Origin: NORP240 sp942492445
GTDB lineage: Bacteria; Pseudomonadota; Gammaproteobacteria; Pseudomonadales; Pseudohongiellaceae
Length of the DNA stretch: 64,000 nucleotides
Assembly: GCA_942492445.1 (NCBI GenBank)
Contig: CALOEW010000089.1
Span: 1-64,000, forward strand
Direction: 5' to 3'
Shown here: in pieces, positions 44,783 through 53,195 of the stretch
Layout of the letters: each line of letters starts with the position of its first letter
Position numbering within the stretch: position 1 is the stretch's first letter
Notes under the pieces: model-generated
The model's database searches: none
The model's input: only the letters and a program-made list of their open reading frames with translations
Told to the model about the DNA's origin: nothing
Position numbers and translations under genes: made by a program

Positions 44783-45535
44783 TTAAAGCTGTTGCAGGAG
44801 ATAATCCCGAGCCGCATTTATTTTTTTCGCAAGGTATTCGGTGCCGCCACGGTCAGGGTGCATTTTCTGCATCAGCTTACGATGTGCTCCAGTGACATCT
44901 TCCCTGGTGGCGTTTTCACCAAGGCCCAGTATTTCCAGCGCCAGTTGCCTGTTCATTGCAGGCTCTTCCGGCGCATCACCCCGATCCTGCTGGTGCAGTG
45001 CCTCGTCGCGCCAGTTGTTATGCATCCGATCCAGGTATGCCTCCAGCACCTGAATGGAATCCTGGTCACTGCTGCATTCCCTTGCAAGTTGCATCAGCTC
45101 CTGCGGCGACAGGTCAGATAGCTGCCGTCCTTCAAACTGACCTTTCATCACCCGCCCGTCCATCACACCGCTTTCATGGTGCAATTGCATGGTGAGGAAT
45201 TCGGTGCGTATCACCGACTTTTTCTCATTGGGATCAGCTGAAGACCGACTATGGAATGGATTTCTGTTCTTTACCAGCTGCCAGAGTGGCATCAGCCGAA
45301 GTAATGCTGGCAAAGCCCTCAGCAGGAACGTCACCGCTACTCCGAGTGGAGCCAGGATAAATTGTACAGGCAACCGCCCAAGGACGATGAGTACGACGAT
45401 TCCAGTAAGGGCCATACTCAGCAGTAACAGCCAGCGAGCCTGGCTTTTCGTGAGAGCGAACCGGCTTGTCAGCGAATTCATTGCCCAGTAAACCAGGAAC
45501 AGGAACGCAAGCAGCGTCAGAAGTCTGAATACCAT
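44783..45535 (-). CDS. Membrane-anchored J-domain protein
   Basis: A 250-residue protein with two or three N-terminal membrane segments (residues ~1-20, 33-56, 58-85) and a C-terminal J domain of about 60 residues. The invariant HPD is present in LMQKMHPDRGGTEYLAKKIN. It resembles the Tim14/DjlA-like membrane co-chaperones that recruit Hsp70 to the membrane. A central acidic region (DLSPQELMQLARECSSDQDSIQV) may be an interaction domain. It follows a VWA-domain gene by 18 bp on the same strand, so the two probably act together. Confidence 0.82.
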   Translation of the reverse strand: MVFRLLTLLAFLFLVYWAMNSLTSRFALTKSQARWLLLLSMALTGIVVLIVLGRLPVQFILAPLGVAVTFLLRALPALLRLMPLWQLVKNRNPFHSRSSADPNEKKSVIRTEFLTMQLHHESGVMDGRVMKGQFEGRQLSDLSPQELMQLARECSSDQDSIQVLEAYLDRMHNNWRDEALHQQDRGDAPEEPAMNRQLALEILGLGENATREDVTGAHRKLMQKMHPDRGGTEYLAKKINAARDYLLQQL

Positions 45536-45553
45536 TGCTTTTTTCCAGTCCGA

Positions 45554-46297
45554 TTACTTGAGTTGCTGCCCGAGCAATTTGACCGATTGATGGGATTTCC
45601 TGCTGAAATCCTCAAGAGCCTGGATGCCCCCGGTGGCGTAGATGGCAACGGCCTTCAGCAGGTCCTTCAACTGTTCAGCACTGGAGGCATCGAAATGACA
45701 ATAGGCTCCTCCGGACAGCCGGGCCATCTCCACAAACGTTTGCCTTGCGACTGGATCCTGGCGTTCCTGGAAGATAAACAGTGGCACATTCAACAGCCCC
45801 AGCTTGCCTGCCAGCTGACACAGAACATCCCGGTTCTCTTCCATTGCATCACCGATAAAAATTACACCGCGCAGTTTCTGCTGGCTACTCTGCGCTATGA
45901 CATGGCGCATGAGTCGCTCTATCTGGGTCAGTCCGGCCTGACAGTGCAACCCTGACATCTGCCGCAACAGGCGATCCGGATCACTGTGCCATTCACTGTG
46001 ATAAAACTCCCCGAGGCCGCGAAAATAACACAACTGCACCTGCAGCCCGCCAGTGGACTGGGCACTGACAAACATTTCACTTTGGAGGTGGGTAGCGCGG
46101 TCCCAGGTGTGTTGCCGACTGGCGGTGGCGTCAAGGGCGAAAACCAGGTGCGCGTGGCCGCCCCGGGCACCGGTGGGTCTGGGCAGTGAATCCACCTGCC
46201 GCAGAAATTCCTGCACTTCTCCTGAACCGGAGACGACGGGTTTCCCGGAGGAAGGAGTGGAAACCTGCCGGGAAGATTTTTTAAACAGGTCTTTCAT
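45554..46297 (-). CDS. VWA domain-containing protein
   Basis: A 247-residue protein with a von Willebrand A-type Rossmann fold. The metal-binding MIDAS begins HLVFALDATASRQHTWD (Asp-Xaa-Thr-Xaa-Ser form) near residue 50, and GVIFIGDAMEENRDVLC near residue 145 supplies the later Asp. A basic 30-residue N-terminal tail precedes the domain. No signal peptide or membrane segment is visible, so it is probably cytoplasmic. Paired with the membrane J-domain gene; the function of the pair is unknown. Confidence 0.8.
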   Translation of the reverse strand: MKDLFKKSSRQVSTPSSGKPVVSGSGEVQEFLRQVDSLPRPTGARGGHAHLVFALDATASRQHTWDRATHLQSEMFVSAQSTGGLQVQLCYFRGLGEFYHSEWHSDPDRLLRQMSGLHCQAGLTQIERLMRHVIAQSSQQKLRGVIFIGDAMEENRDVLCQLAGKLGLLNVPLFIFQERQDPVARQTFVEMARLSGGAYCHFDASSAEQLKDLLKAVAIYATGGIQALEDFSRKSHQSVKLLGQQLK

Positions 46298-46410
46298 TGC
46301 ATCCGAGCATAGCCCAATGACTCCGGTTCAGGCAACAATACCCAGTTTGGCCGGTATGACCTGCTCAACCGGACTGGACCGAAATGCGTCACCCTGCGAT
46401 CGACGCGGTT

Positions 46411-46959
46411 CTACTCCTGCCAGTAGCGGGGCTGCGCCAGGGTACGGGAGCACTGTATGCTATCCCCGGCAGCGGGTTGCTCAATCCCGGCGGTAAAGGT
46501 AAGAACCATCCACGCATTAAACCACTCCTCCGGTAATGGATACGGCGGGTTGAGACCCAACCCGGCAGCGGAAACAAATCCAATCCTTGAATAATAGTGC
46601 GGGTCGCCCAGGACAAACACCAGACCCACGCCCATATCCTCGATTTGAGCCAGTCCATGGCGTACCAGAGCGGCACCGATTCCCCGTCCCTGGCACCGTG
46701 GGGAAACCGCCAGCGGGGCAAGTATCCGGGCAGGGATGTCCCGGTTTCTTCGACCCGGCACAACCCGGCTGAACAGCACGTGGCCAACCACGCGATCGCC
46801 GTCCGCTGCCACCAGTGAAAGCAGTGGCTGCGCGGTCTCGTCCTGTTGCAAACCTGCTACCAGCTGGGCGATCTCCTCGCCTTCCTGCGAACCGAATGCA
46901 TCACGGTGCAGTTCGGCTATTGCATTACTGTCGGTTTCGATTGCTGATCGTACTAGCAT
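46411..46959 (-). CDS. GNAT family N-acetyltransferase (YhbS-like)
   Basis: A 182-residue acetyltransferase of the GNAT superfamily resembling YhbS. The acetyl-CoA loop is LAPLAVSPRCQGRGIGAALV near residue 83, and LVFVLGDPHYYSRIGF is the YhbS-type segment. The frame continues upstream to 47106, but that part overlaps the tRNA-Leu gene; the ATG at 46959 (MLVRSAIETDSN) gives the normal length. Acceptor substrate is unknown. Confidence 0.85.
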   Translation of the reverse strand: MLVRSAIETDSNAIAELHRDAFGSQEGEEIAQLVAGLQQDETAQPLLSLVAADGDRVVGHVLFSRVVPGRRNRDIPARILAPLAVSPRCQGRGIGAALVRHGLAQIEDMGVGLVFVLGDPHYYSRIGFVSAAGLGLNPPYPLPEEWFNAWMVLTFTAGIEQPAAGDSIQCSRTLAQPRYWQE

Positions 46960-47076
46960 TGCCAATCCCGGAGCAGAGTCGTTCTCGGACTGAACAAGGT
47001 GAATGTGGCGGAGCCGGATTTCCGGTAGCGCAGACTCGCGGGTCGTAAATTCCAGTCTCCCGCCCGGGGGAGCAAT

Positions 47077-47161
47077 TGGTGCGGATGGGGAGAGTCGAAC
47101 TCCCACACCTTTCGATACTGGAACCTAAATCCAGCGCGTCTACCAGTTCCGCCACATCCGC
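47077..47161 (-). tRNA. tRNA-Leu (anticodon UAG)
   Basis: An 85-nt class II tRNA including encoded CCA. The acceptor stem GCGGATG/CATCCGC, discriminator A, the anticodon stem CTGGA/TCCAG with loop TTTAGGT (anticodon TAG), a long variable arm and GTTCGACTC in the T arm can all be folded. It reads CUA and, by wobble, other CUN leucine codons. Confidence 0.96.
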
Positions 47162-47912
47162 ACAGATGCCACCCGGAACCTGCCGGTGGCTGTCCGAACG
47201 GTCGCGTATTATAACCGATCGATGCTGTCCCACAAGATCATGACTGAAGGGCTTTCAGTGGCCTTATTCCGAATACTTCCAATGGAGATCCCGAAAGTAC
47301 AATGTCAATCAAAATCGCCACCAGGAAAGGAGAATCTGCTCATTGGGTGGTGGTATCGAATCGGGGTTTGCTGTCACCGGGAGGTGGGAGCGTTTCAGTG
47401 GCGTCTGATCCTCCGCAACTATCACCCCTCCGGGGTTTCCCTCTCTCGCTCGCCCTGGGAAAAGGACTTGATCGGTCGGTCCGTGCTGCTTTATTGCTCC
47501 GTCCTCAGACGCCCCTGGACCGGCGCTCGGTGCCAGAATTCAAAACTTCTGGAAACCAATAGCTGGTGGGTTTGAAGAGACCACAATTGAAACTACTGTG
47601 CCTCATGCAAATACTGATCGCAGGATTCGAGGTCACTGCTCGAGGAATCCCACACTCAACCAAGGCGTGGCCATTCGAAGACACTAAGCCACGAATACAC
47701 GATTACACGATTACACGATTAACTGACAACCCTCCAGCCCCGGAAAATTTTCATCCACAGGTCTCTGAACCCAGGAAAGCCCTGTCTTCCTCCAGGCAAA
47801 ACAGGCATTAAAGAAAAAAGTGTAACAACAATGATAACCGATGAATTCTCCTCGCCAGGGACAGGCATCACGGGTGGCTGACGAATCTGGGCGGGACTTG
47901 ATCAGAGGTTCC
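47162..47912. repeat. Non-coding stretch with degenerate repeat copy 2 (about 47453-47768)
   Basis: No gene is supported here. The part 47453-47675 aligns with 4077-4300 at roughly three bases in four, sharing CGGTCGGT, CAGACGCCCCTGGACCGG, and ATTCGAGG(T)CACTG. The tail AAGCCACGAATACACG to TTTTCATCCACAGG (47687-47762) matches 4441-4530. Upstream, CCCCTCCGGGG (47425-47435) appears in reverse orientation inside copy 1. A GATTACAC tandem (two and a half units, 47701-47720, preceded by GAATACAC) is embedded. Confidence 0.65.
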
Positions 47913-47916
47913 CTAG
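47893..47916 (-). repeat. GGAACCTCT element copy at the stop of the coiled-coil gene
   Basis: On the minus strand: CTAG, then GGAACCTCTGATCAAGTCCC. The TAG of the CTAG is the stop codon of the coiled-coil gene. Downstream similarity to other copies includes CTGGCGAGGAG about 45 bases further. This is the third clear case in the window where a stop codon is part of the YTAR/element junction. Confidence 0.75.
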
Positions 47917-48716
47917 AGCCCATTAACAGTCAATTGGCGTTGCACCATTTCGATACTCTCCTGTAATCGGAAAAGCGTTTCATTGATCTGCAGGCGATGG
48001 GCGTTTACCGACTCCATGGATTCCTCCAGATAATCGACCCGTCCTGCCACTCCCAGCAGGGTGCTGTCCCCGCTGTTGATCGAGGACTGCAAAGCTTGCA
48101 GCTCGTTACGCAGTACTGCCAGACTTTCCATCGAATCATCCATGTCAGCCATCTGACCGGTCAACTGGCCAAGCTCTGAAGCCAATGAATTGACACGCGT
48201 CTCGTTGGCATTGACTCGGCTATTTGCGGATTGCAGCTGTGTCGTGACCGCCGCCACTGTTTCATCCTGACCCTGGTTGACCTGAGCCAGTCTGGCCAGC
48301 TCCGAACGGATGTCTGTCGCTTCAGTGCGCAATGCATTGCGTGCAGCCCAGAGCTTGTCGATCTCGGAAAAATGAAAATCGAGAGTCTCCTGTATGTTCA
48401 GCACTGTATCCTCGGACTCCTCACCAACCAGGGCGAGTCGTCGTTCCAGTTCGGATATCCGCAAATCCGCCTGTCGCATGGCATCCTGGTACTGGCCATA
48501 AAATTGATTGGCTGCTGCCGCTGCACCGATGAAAGCAAGCGTCATGCCCGCCAGCATGATTCTTACCGGCCAGGTGCTGACTTTCTGTTTCTCCACTCCA
48601 TAGGCCGGCCTGACAATCTCCCGGGATTGACCTCGGCGAGCCTGCTGATGTGTTGCCACGTCGTCCCGGCTGGGCACAATGGGAGGGATGTCGTTCAAGT
48701 CGTCTGAATCACGCAT
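47913..48716 (-). CDS. Coiled-coil single-pass membrane protein
   Basis: A 267-residue protein not assigned to a named family. A cytoplasmic, charged N-terminal tail (~50 residues) precedes one membrane helix (residues ~52-70, IMLAGMTLAFIGAAAAAN). The rest, ~190 residues, is a long heptad-rich coiled coil outside the membrane with many Leu, Gln, Ser and Glu (ISELERRLALVGEE and NSLASELGQLTGQMADMDD). Such proteins often act as periplasmic scaffolds or in division and envelope assembly, but nothing specific can be claimed. Confidence 0.7.
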   Translation of the reverse strand: MRDSDDLNDIPPIVPSRDDVATHQQARRGQSREIVRPAYGVEKQKVSTWPVRIMLAGMTLAFIGAAAAANQFYGQYQDAMRQADLRISELERRLALVGEESEDTVLNIQETLDFHFSEIDKLWAARNALRTEATDIRSELARLAQVNQGQDETVAAVTTQLQSANSRVNANETRVNSLASELGQLTGQMADMDDSMESLAVLRNELQALQSSINSGDSTLLGVAGRVDYLEESMESVNAHRLQINETLFRLQESIEMVQRQLTVNGL

Positions 48717-49250
48717 AAGGACATTTTCCTGAATTAAGCAAGTCTCTGTTTCGTCAGCTGACCGGTTGTTAGGCTATGAAGTCTGGTATCCAGCGCTCCA
48801 ATGCATGGACGTCATACTCTAAATGAAAGCCGGAGCAAATTGGCAAGAGGCAACCGAAATTTTAACGCCAGGGCCAACGCTGCCACAACTGCTATTGAGG
48901 CAAGCCTGATGGCCCTGCTGTCATTGCCGGTAGCCAATAGCTGGATTTTCACTGTACACTCGGGCTGTGGAAACAAGGGTCGCCGGGCAATCAACTGCTG
49001 TCACTGCAGCCGTGGCCACCCCTGTGCATATACTACCGCGGTTGAGGGTGGGCGAGCCGACTCTCCACGGTGGACGTACCAGCCTGTAAGGCTTCCGGCA
49101 GATTGCAGTTCGTTGATCCGCCGGCCTTTGACCAGCTGCCACTCAGCAAGCAAATCATCATGGCGATGACTGGTCAATAATGCGGGGTTCGGTATACCCC
49201 ATTATGACAAAACTACGGTTCCCTAATGGACTAATCAACACGAGGTTACT
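48717..49250. other. Intergenic region upstream of sodB, no supported gene
   Basis: A 534-bp gap between the divergent coiled-coil gene and sodB. Open frames inside (such as 48801-49169) have no family resemblance or ribosome-binding site. A TTAGGGAACC match occurs on the minus strand at about 49218-49227, but the similarity to the dispersed box stops after that. Promoters for both neighbours must be here; I cannot point to them. Confidence 0.4.
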
Positions 49251-49844
49251 ATGGCTTTAGAACTACCTGCACTTCCTTTCGAAAAAGACGCACTGGAACC
49301 GCACATGTCGGCCAGCACGCTGGACTTCCACCACGGCAAGCACCATAACGCATACGTTACCAAGGGCAACGAGCTGCTTTCCGATGCCGGGATTGAGGGG
49401 GATGATCTCGAAGAGCTGGTTAGAGCGACAGTCAGCCACAAAGGGCCACTATTCAACAATGTCGCCCAATGTTACAACCATACTTTCTTCTGGAACAGCA
49501 TGAGCCCTACCGGTGGTGGACAACCCGTGGGCGCCATTGCCGAGAAGATCAACAACGATTTCGGCAGCTACGACGCCTTCCGTTCCGCGTTTATCAATAA
49601 CGGTGTGGGACAGTTCGGCAGCGGCTGGGTCTGGCTGGTTGCCGATGGCGGCAAGCTCAAAGTAGTCAAAACCGCCAATGCCGAGACACCGCTGACTGAT
49701 GGCGCCACTCCGATCATGGTCTGTGACGTCTGGGAACATGCCTACTACCTTGACTTCCAGAACCGCCGGCCGGACTTCCTGGCATCGTTCCTTGACAATC
49801 TGGTCAACTGGGATTTCGCCAACCAGAACCTGGCCGGTGCCTGA
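49251..49844 (+). CDS. sodB: Superoxide dismutase [Fe]
   Basis: A 197-residue Fe/Mn-type superoxide dismutase converting superoxide to oxygen and peroxide in the cytoplasm. The four metal ligands are located: first His in STLDFHHGKHHNAYV (near residue 27), His in YNHTFFWNSM (near 74), and Asp and His in CDVWEHAYYLDFQNRRPDF (near 157-161). The FFWNSM and GSGWVWLVA segments favour the iron form. The ATG at 49251 follows GAGGT. A strong terminator lies 20 bp after the stop. Confidence 0.96.
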   Translation: MALELPALPFEKDALEPHMSASTLDFHHGKHHNAYVTKGNELLSDAGIEGDDLEELVRATVSHKGPLFNNVAQCYNHTFFWNSMSPTGGGQPVGAIAEKINNDFGSYDAFRSAFINNGVGQFGSGWVWLVADGGKLKVVKTANAETPLTDGATPIMVCDVWEHAYYLDFQNRRPDFLASFLDNLVNWDFANQNLAGA

Positions 49845-49864
49845 TCCGACCCTTGCCCGCAGAC

Positions 49865-49890
49865 AAAAAGGCCTGTAACCAGGCCTTTTT
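49865..49890 (+). terminator. Intrinsic terminator of sodB
   Basis: A 9-bp stem (AAAGGCCTG / CAGGCCTTT) with a 4-base loop and a following run of T. It is also the first element of the 161-bp duplicated unit and reads equally well from the other strand. Confidence 0.9.
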
Positions 49891-49906
49891 GATGCAGTTG
49901 TTTTAC

Positions 49907-50163
49907 TCCCCTTGACGGCGGCAAAATCGCCGCTCAGGGCGAGTATAAAGGCTTTCCGGCGAGGCGGCCTGGAAACCCGACGCGCAGCGTAGTGATAACT
50001 ACTCGAGCATCTCTGTCCCAGAATAACAAAGGCCTGCGAACCAGGCCTTTCCATTTAAAAATATCTCTCCCCTTGACGGCGGCAAAATCGCCGCTCAGGG
50101 CGAGGATAAAGGCTTTCCGGCGAGGCGGCCTGGAAACCCGACGCGCAGCGTAGTGATAACTAC
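49907..50163. repeat. Tandem duplication, two units with 161-bp period
   Basis: A 96-bp core (49907-50002 and 50068-50163) is repeated with about one mismatch. It begins TCCCCTTGACGGCGGC, holds AAAGGCTTTCCGGCGAGG and ends GTAGTGATAACTAC. Each unit is preceded by an AAGGCCTG-N4-CAGGCCTT hairpin (49867-49888 and 50028-50050). The high identity of core and hairpin, against divergent spacers, shows the units are maintained or recently duplicated. It sits between convergent sodB and groEL. Confidence 0.9.
50028..50052 (-). terminator. Second hairpin terminator, probable groEL terminator
   Basis: The stem AAAGGCCTG / CAGGCCTTT is repeated from the sodB terminator with a different loop (CGAA). It lies about 180 bp beyond the groEL stop and is followed on the minus strand by TTT, so it is a weaker terminator than the first copy. 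Confidence 0.55.
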
Positions 50164-50228
50164 GTGAGCATCGGAAGTTCCAGGCCAACGAAGCCGGGGA
50201 GTCTTTAGACCGTCCTCAGCGGTGATTT

Positions 50229-51866
50229 TTACATCATGCCGCCCATGCCGCCCATACCACCCATATCAGGCATCGGAGCCGCAGACTTCTCTTCCGGTAT
50301 TTCGGAAACCATGGCCTCGGTGGTGATCATCAGGCTGGCAATGGAGCCGGCTGCCTGCAGAGCGGTCCGAGTCACTTTGGCAGGGTCCAGAATTCCCATC
50401 TCAATCATGTCACCGTATTCACCGGTGGCAGCGTTGAAGCCATAGTTCCCTTTACCGTTCTTGATGTTGTCCAGGACCACGGAGGCCTCTTCACCGGCGT
50501 TCTGAACAATCTGACGCAGAGGCGCCGTCACTGCGCGGAGCAACAGGCTGATGCCGACATCCTGATCATGATTATCGCCTTTCAGCCCTTCCACTTTCTG
50601 CAGTGCCCTGACCAGGGCGACACCGCCTCCGGGGACCACGCCTTCTTCCACCGCTGCGCGGGTGGAATGCAGGGCGTCTTCGACGCGGGCTTTCTTCTCT
50701 TTCATTTCGATCTCGGTACCGGCGCCGACCTTGATTACCGCCACACCGCCTGCCAGTTTCGCGACCCGCTCCTGTAATTTCTCACGATCGTAGTCCGACG
50801 AGGTTTCTTCGATCTGGGCACGAATCTGGTTAACGCGGCCCGCGATCTTATCGGGGCTGCCCGCACCGTCGATGACAGTGGTATTTTCTTTGGTTACCTG
50901 CACCCGCTTGGCGGAGCCCAGATCATCAATCGTGACACCTTCCAGATTCAAACCGACTTCCTCGGATATGACAGTACCACCGGTAAGGATGGCGATATCT
51001 TCCAGCATCGCTTTTCTGCGATCACCAAATCCCGGCGCCTTCACTGCAGCGACCTTGACGATGCCTCGCATGTTGTTGACTACCAGGGTCGCCAGGGCTT
51101 CACCTTCCACATCCTCGGCGATGACCAGCAGCGGTCTGCCAGCTTTAGCGACACTTTCCAACAGTGGCAGCATCTCACGGATATTGGAGATCTTCTTGTC
51201 CACCAGAAGAATCATCGGTTCATCCAGTTCTACACTCATGTTGTCCTGGTTGTTGATGAAATAGGCCGAAAGGTAGCCGCGATCAAACTGCATGCCTTCG
51301 ACGACTTCCAACTCGTTTTCCAGGCCGGAACCGTCCTCAACTGTAATGACACCTTCCTTGCCGACCTTCTCCATTGCCTCGGCAATGATTTCACCCACCT
51401 GAGAGTCGGAATTGGCTGAAATCGTACCTACCTGGGCGATTGCCTTGGAATCGGTACAGGGAATGGAGAGTTTTCCGACTTCTGCCACCATAGCTACGAC
51501 CGCCTTATCAACGCCGCGCTTGAGATCCATGGGATTCATACCGGCGGCGACTGATTTCAGGCCTTCGTTAAGAATAGCCTGGGCAAGCACTGTCGCAGTG
51601 GTAGTCCCGTCACCTGCCACGTCAGAGGTCTGGGAAGCGACTTCCTTGACCATCTGGGCACCCATGTTTTCGAACTTGTCCTCCAGCTCGATTTCCTTGG
51701 CAACCGAAACGCCGTCCTTGGTAACCGTGGGCGCACCGAAGGATTTATCCAGCACCACGTTTCGACCTTTGGGGCCGAGCGTTACTTTTACCGCATCCGC
51801 CAGAATGTTCACGCCTGAAAGCAACTTATGGCGTGCGGAATCACCGAATTTTACGTCTTTAGCCAT
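50229..51866 (-). CDS. groL: Chaperonin GroEL (60 kDa)
   Basis: A 545-residue group I chaperonin subunit forming the double-ring folding chamber with GroES. The start MAKDVKFGDSARHKLL, the ATP-binding DGTTTATVLAQ near residue 87, and the C-terminal GGMGG repeat with MM are all typical. The frame extends two codons upstream to a TTG, but ATG 51866 preceded by GGAAGA is the standard start. It follows groES by 60 bp and shares its sigma-32 promoter. Confidence 0.98.
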   Translation of the reverse strand: MAKDVKFGDSARHKLLSGVNILADAVKVTLGPKGRNVVLDKSFGAPTVTKDGVSVAKEIELEDKFENMGAQMVKEVASQTSDVAGDGTTTATVLAQAILNEGLKSVAAGMNPMDLKRGVDKAVVAMVAEVGKLSIPCTDSKAIAQVGTISANSDSQVGEIIAEAMEKVGKEGVITVEDGSGLENELEVVEGMQFDRGYLSAYFINNQDNMSVELDEPMILLVDKKISNIREMLPLLESVAKAGRPLLVIAEDVEGEALATLVVNNMRGIVKVAAVKAPGFGDRRKAMLEDIAILTGGTVISEEVGLNLEGVTIDDLGSAKRVQVTKENTTVIDGAGSPDKIAGRVNQIRAQIEETSSDYDREKLQERVAKLAGGVAVIKVGAGTEIEMKEKKARVEDALHSTRAAVEEGVVPGGGVALVRALQKVEGLKGDNHDQDVGISLLLRAVTAPLRQIVQNAGEEASVVLDNIKNGKGNYGFNAATGEYGDMIEMGILDPAKVTRTALQAAGSIASLMITTEAMVSEIPEEKSAAPMPDMGGMGGMGGMM

Positions 51867-51926
51867 TTTCAATCTTCCTATCTAAATAATCGTTATGTCT
51901 GAATTCCAGTGTCTAGCTCAGCTTCT

Positions 51927-52217
51927 TTAATCTTCAACTACGCCGTAAATTTCGCTCTCGCTCAGTATCAGCAGCTCTTCACTGTCGACCTTGATGGTAT
52001 TGCTGGCATACTTGCCGAATACCACGGTATCGCCAACTTTGACGTCAACGGGACGGACATCGCCGTTGTCCAGCAAACGGCCAGGACCAACCGCCAGTAC
52101 TTCTCCTTGAGCCGGTTTTTCGGTCGCACTGTCGGGCAACACGATACCACCAGCGGTTTTGTTTTCCTCTTCCGTGCGTCGCACGACGACGCGATCTTGC
52201 AAAGGCCGGATCTTCAT
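51927..52217 (-). CDS. groES: Co-chaperonin GroES (10 kDa)
   Basis: A 96-residue cap subunit of the GroEL chamber. MKIRPLQDRVVVRRTEEE at the start, the mobile loop KTAGGIVLPDSA and the ending ILSESEIYGVVED are family hallmarks. It is preceded by AGGAG at a good distance (TTTAGGAGAATAAATCC before ATG). It leads the groES-groEL operon. Confidence 0.98.
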   Translation of the reverse strand: MKIRPLQDRVVVRRTEEENKTAGGIVLPDSATEKPAQGEVLAVGPGRLLDNGDVRPVDVKVGDTVVFGKYASNTIKVDSEELLILSESEIYGVVED

Positions 52218-52372
52218 TGGATTTATTCTCCTAAATCGATTTACCTAACTAGTTTTTTACTGCAATCAAGCCACCGTTCGGATAGAACGTCCTTGCCGGA
52301 CTCAATCGGTAAAAATCTTAAATCCCTGTGCCAAGACAAAGATAGGGCCACAGGTCTGCCCTGTGTGGCTCC

Positions 52373-52402
52373 TACATGGGGATATTCAGTAAAAATTCAA
52401 TG
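52373..52402 (-). promoter_or_regulatory. Sigma-32 heat-shock promoter of groESL
   Basis: Read on the minus strand: CATTGAA (52402-52396), a 14-base spacer, then CCCCATGTA (52381-52373). The -10 is an exact match to CCCCATNT and the -35 differs from CTTGAA by one base. Transcription would start near 52365, leaving an untranslated leader of about 148 bases before groES. No CIRCE element is present. Confidence 0.75.
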
Positions 52403-52486
52403 GAAAAAATTCAAAAGCAGGGGATTTTTTTCGACAATCGGCTCAAAGACCCCGTATTTCTCAAAACTGCACCGCTTTGCGCCTTT

Positions 52487-52987
52487 CTATTGCCGATTCT
52501 GGTTGTCGTGATCCCGGGACAGTGTTTCCTTCTCTTCGCGGAATTCTCCTTCAAGAGTGGTGGTCTTACCCCGCTGCCTCGGTGCCTTGGTCGAGGTCCA
52601 GACGAAGCCACCCGTTGACCCGGACCGTACCGACATCAAGTAACCGGATTCGATGAATTTTCTAGCCGCCAAGCGCCGCACCGGAGGTGTCAGGCAGAGA
52701 AATCCCAGAGTATCCGTAATAAACCCTGGAGTCAGCAGCAGCGCACCGGCGAAAGCCAGGAAGAATCCTTCAACCATCTCCTGGGCAGGCAGCTGCCCCT
52801 GGTCAAGGCGGCGGTTGGCGCGCAATAACGTGGCAAACCCCTGCCGCTTCAGAATCTGGACACCAATTACCGCAGTCAGCACTACCAGTCCGATTGTCCA
52901 CAGACCACCGATATAATCCGCCACCTCGAAAAGCAGCAACATTTCGAGCAGTGGCACGGCGATAAAAAACAAAAAGATCCAGCGCAT
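52487..52987 (-). CDS. fxsA: FxsA family membrane protein
   Basis: A 166-residue inner-membrane protein of the FxsA family, first known for suppressing T7 exclusion by the F plasmid. MRWIFLFFIAVPLLEMLLLF, then DYIGGLWTIGLVVLTAVIG and the GALLLTPGFITDTLGFLCL core are the conserved parts. Three membrane segments are visible. The C-terminal ~45 residues are polar and Glu/Arg-rich. It is upstream of the groES promoter and likely has its own promoter divergent from the alkyltransferase-like gene. Confidence 0.92.
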   Translation of the reverse strand: MRWIFLFFIAVPLLEMLLLFEVADYIGGLWTIGLVVLTAVIGVQILKRQGFATLLRANRRLDQGQLPAQEMVEGFFLAFAGALLLTPGFITDTLGFLCLTPPVRRLAARKFIESGYLMSVRSGSTGGFVWTSTKAPRQRGKTTTLEGEFREEKETLSRDHDNQNRQ

Positions 52988-53195
52988 TGATTGTCCTGTC
53001 GAGTAAAGGTAAAGGCCTTGCGGAACCCTACCACGGGAACCAAAGGATAACAGACCATTGCATTGAATGGTGGCGACGTTTTCGGGTTTTACAATACCCG
53101 GGCGTTTTTTTATGGTGTTGTCTCGCAGCAGCCGGAGGCGGCAATTGCGGAGTTAACGAAAAAGAACACTGCAGTTTCAGGGGGAAAAACGCACC

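Noticed and set aside
47077..47106. Upstream extension of the GNAT frame to 47106
   Set aside because: It would run into the tRNA-Leu gene, and the internal ATG at 46959 gives the family's normal length.
48801..49169. 122-codon open frame upstream of sodB
   Set aside because: Composition (many Ser, Arg, Cys) and lack of a ribosome-binding site suggest a chance frame.
49920..50190. CRISPR-like reading of the 161-bp repeat
   Set aside because: Only two units, with a long core and unequal spacers; no cas gene is in the window.
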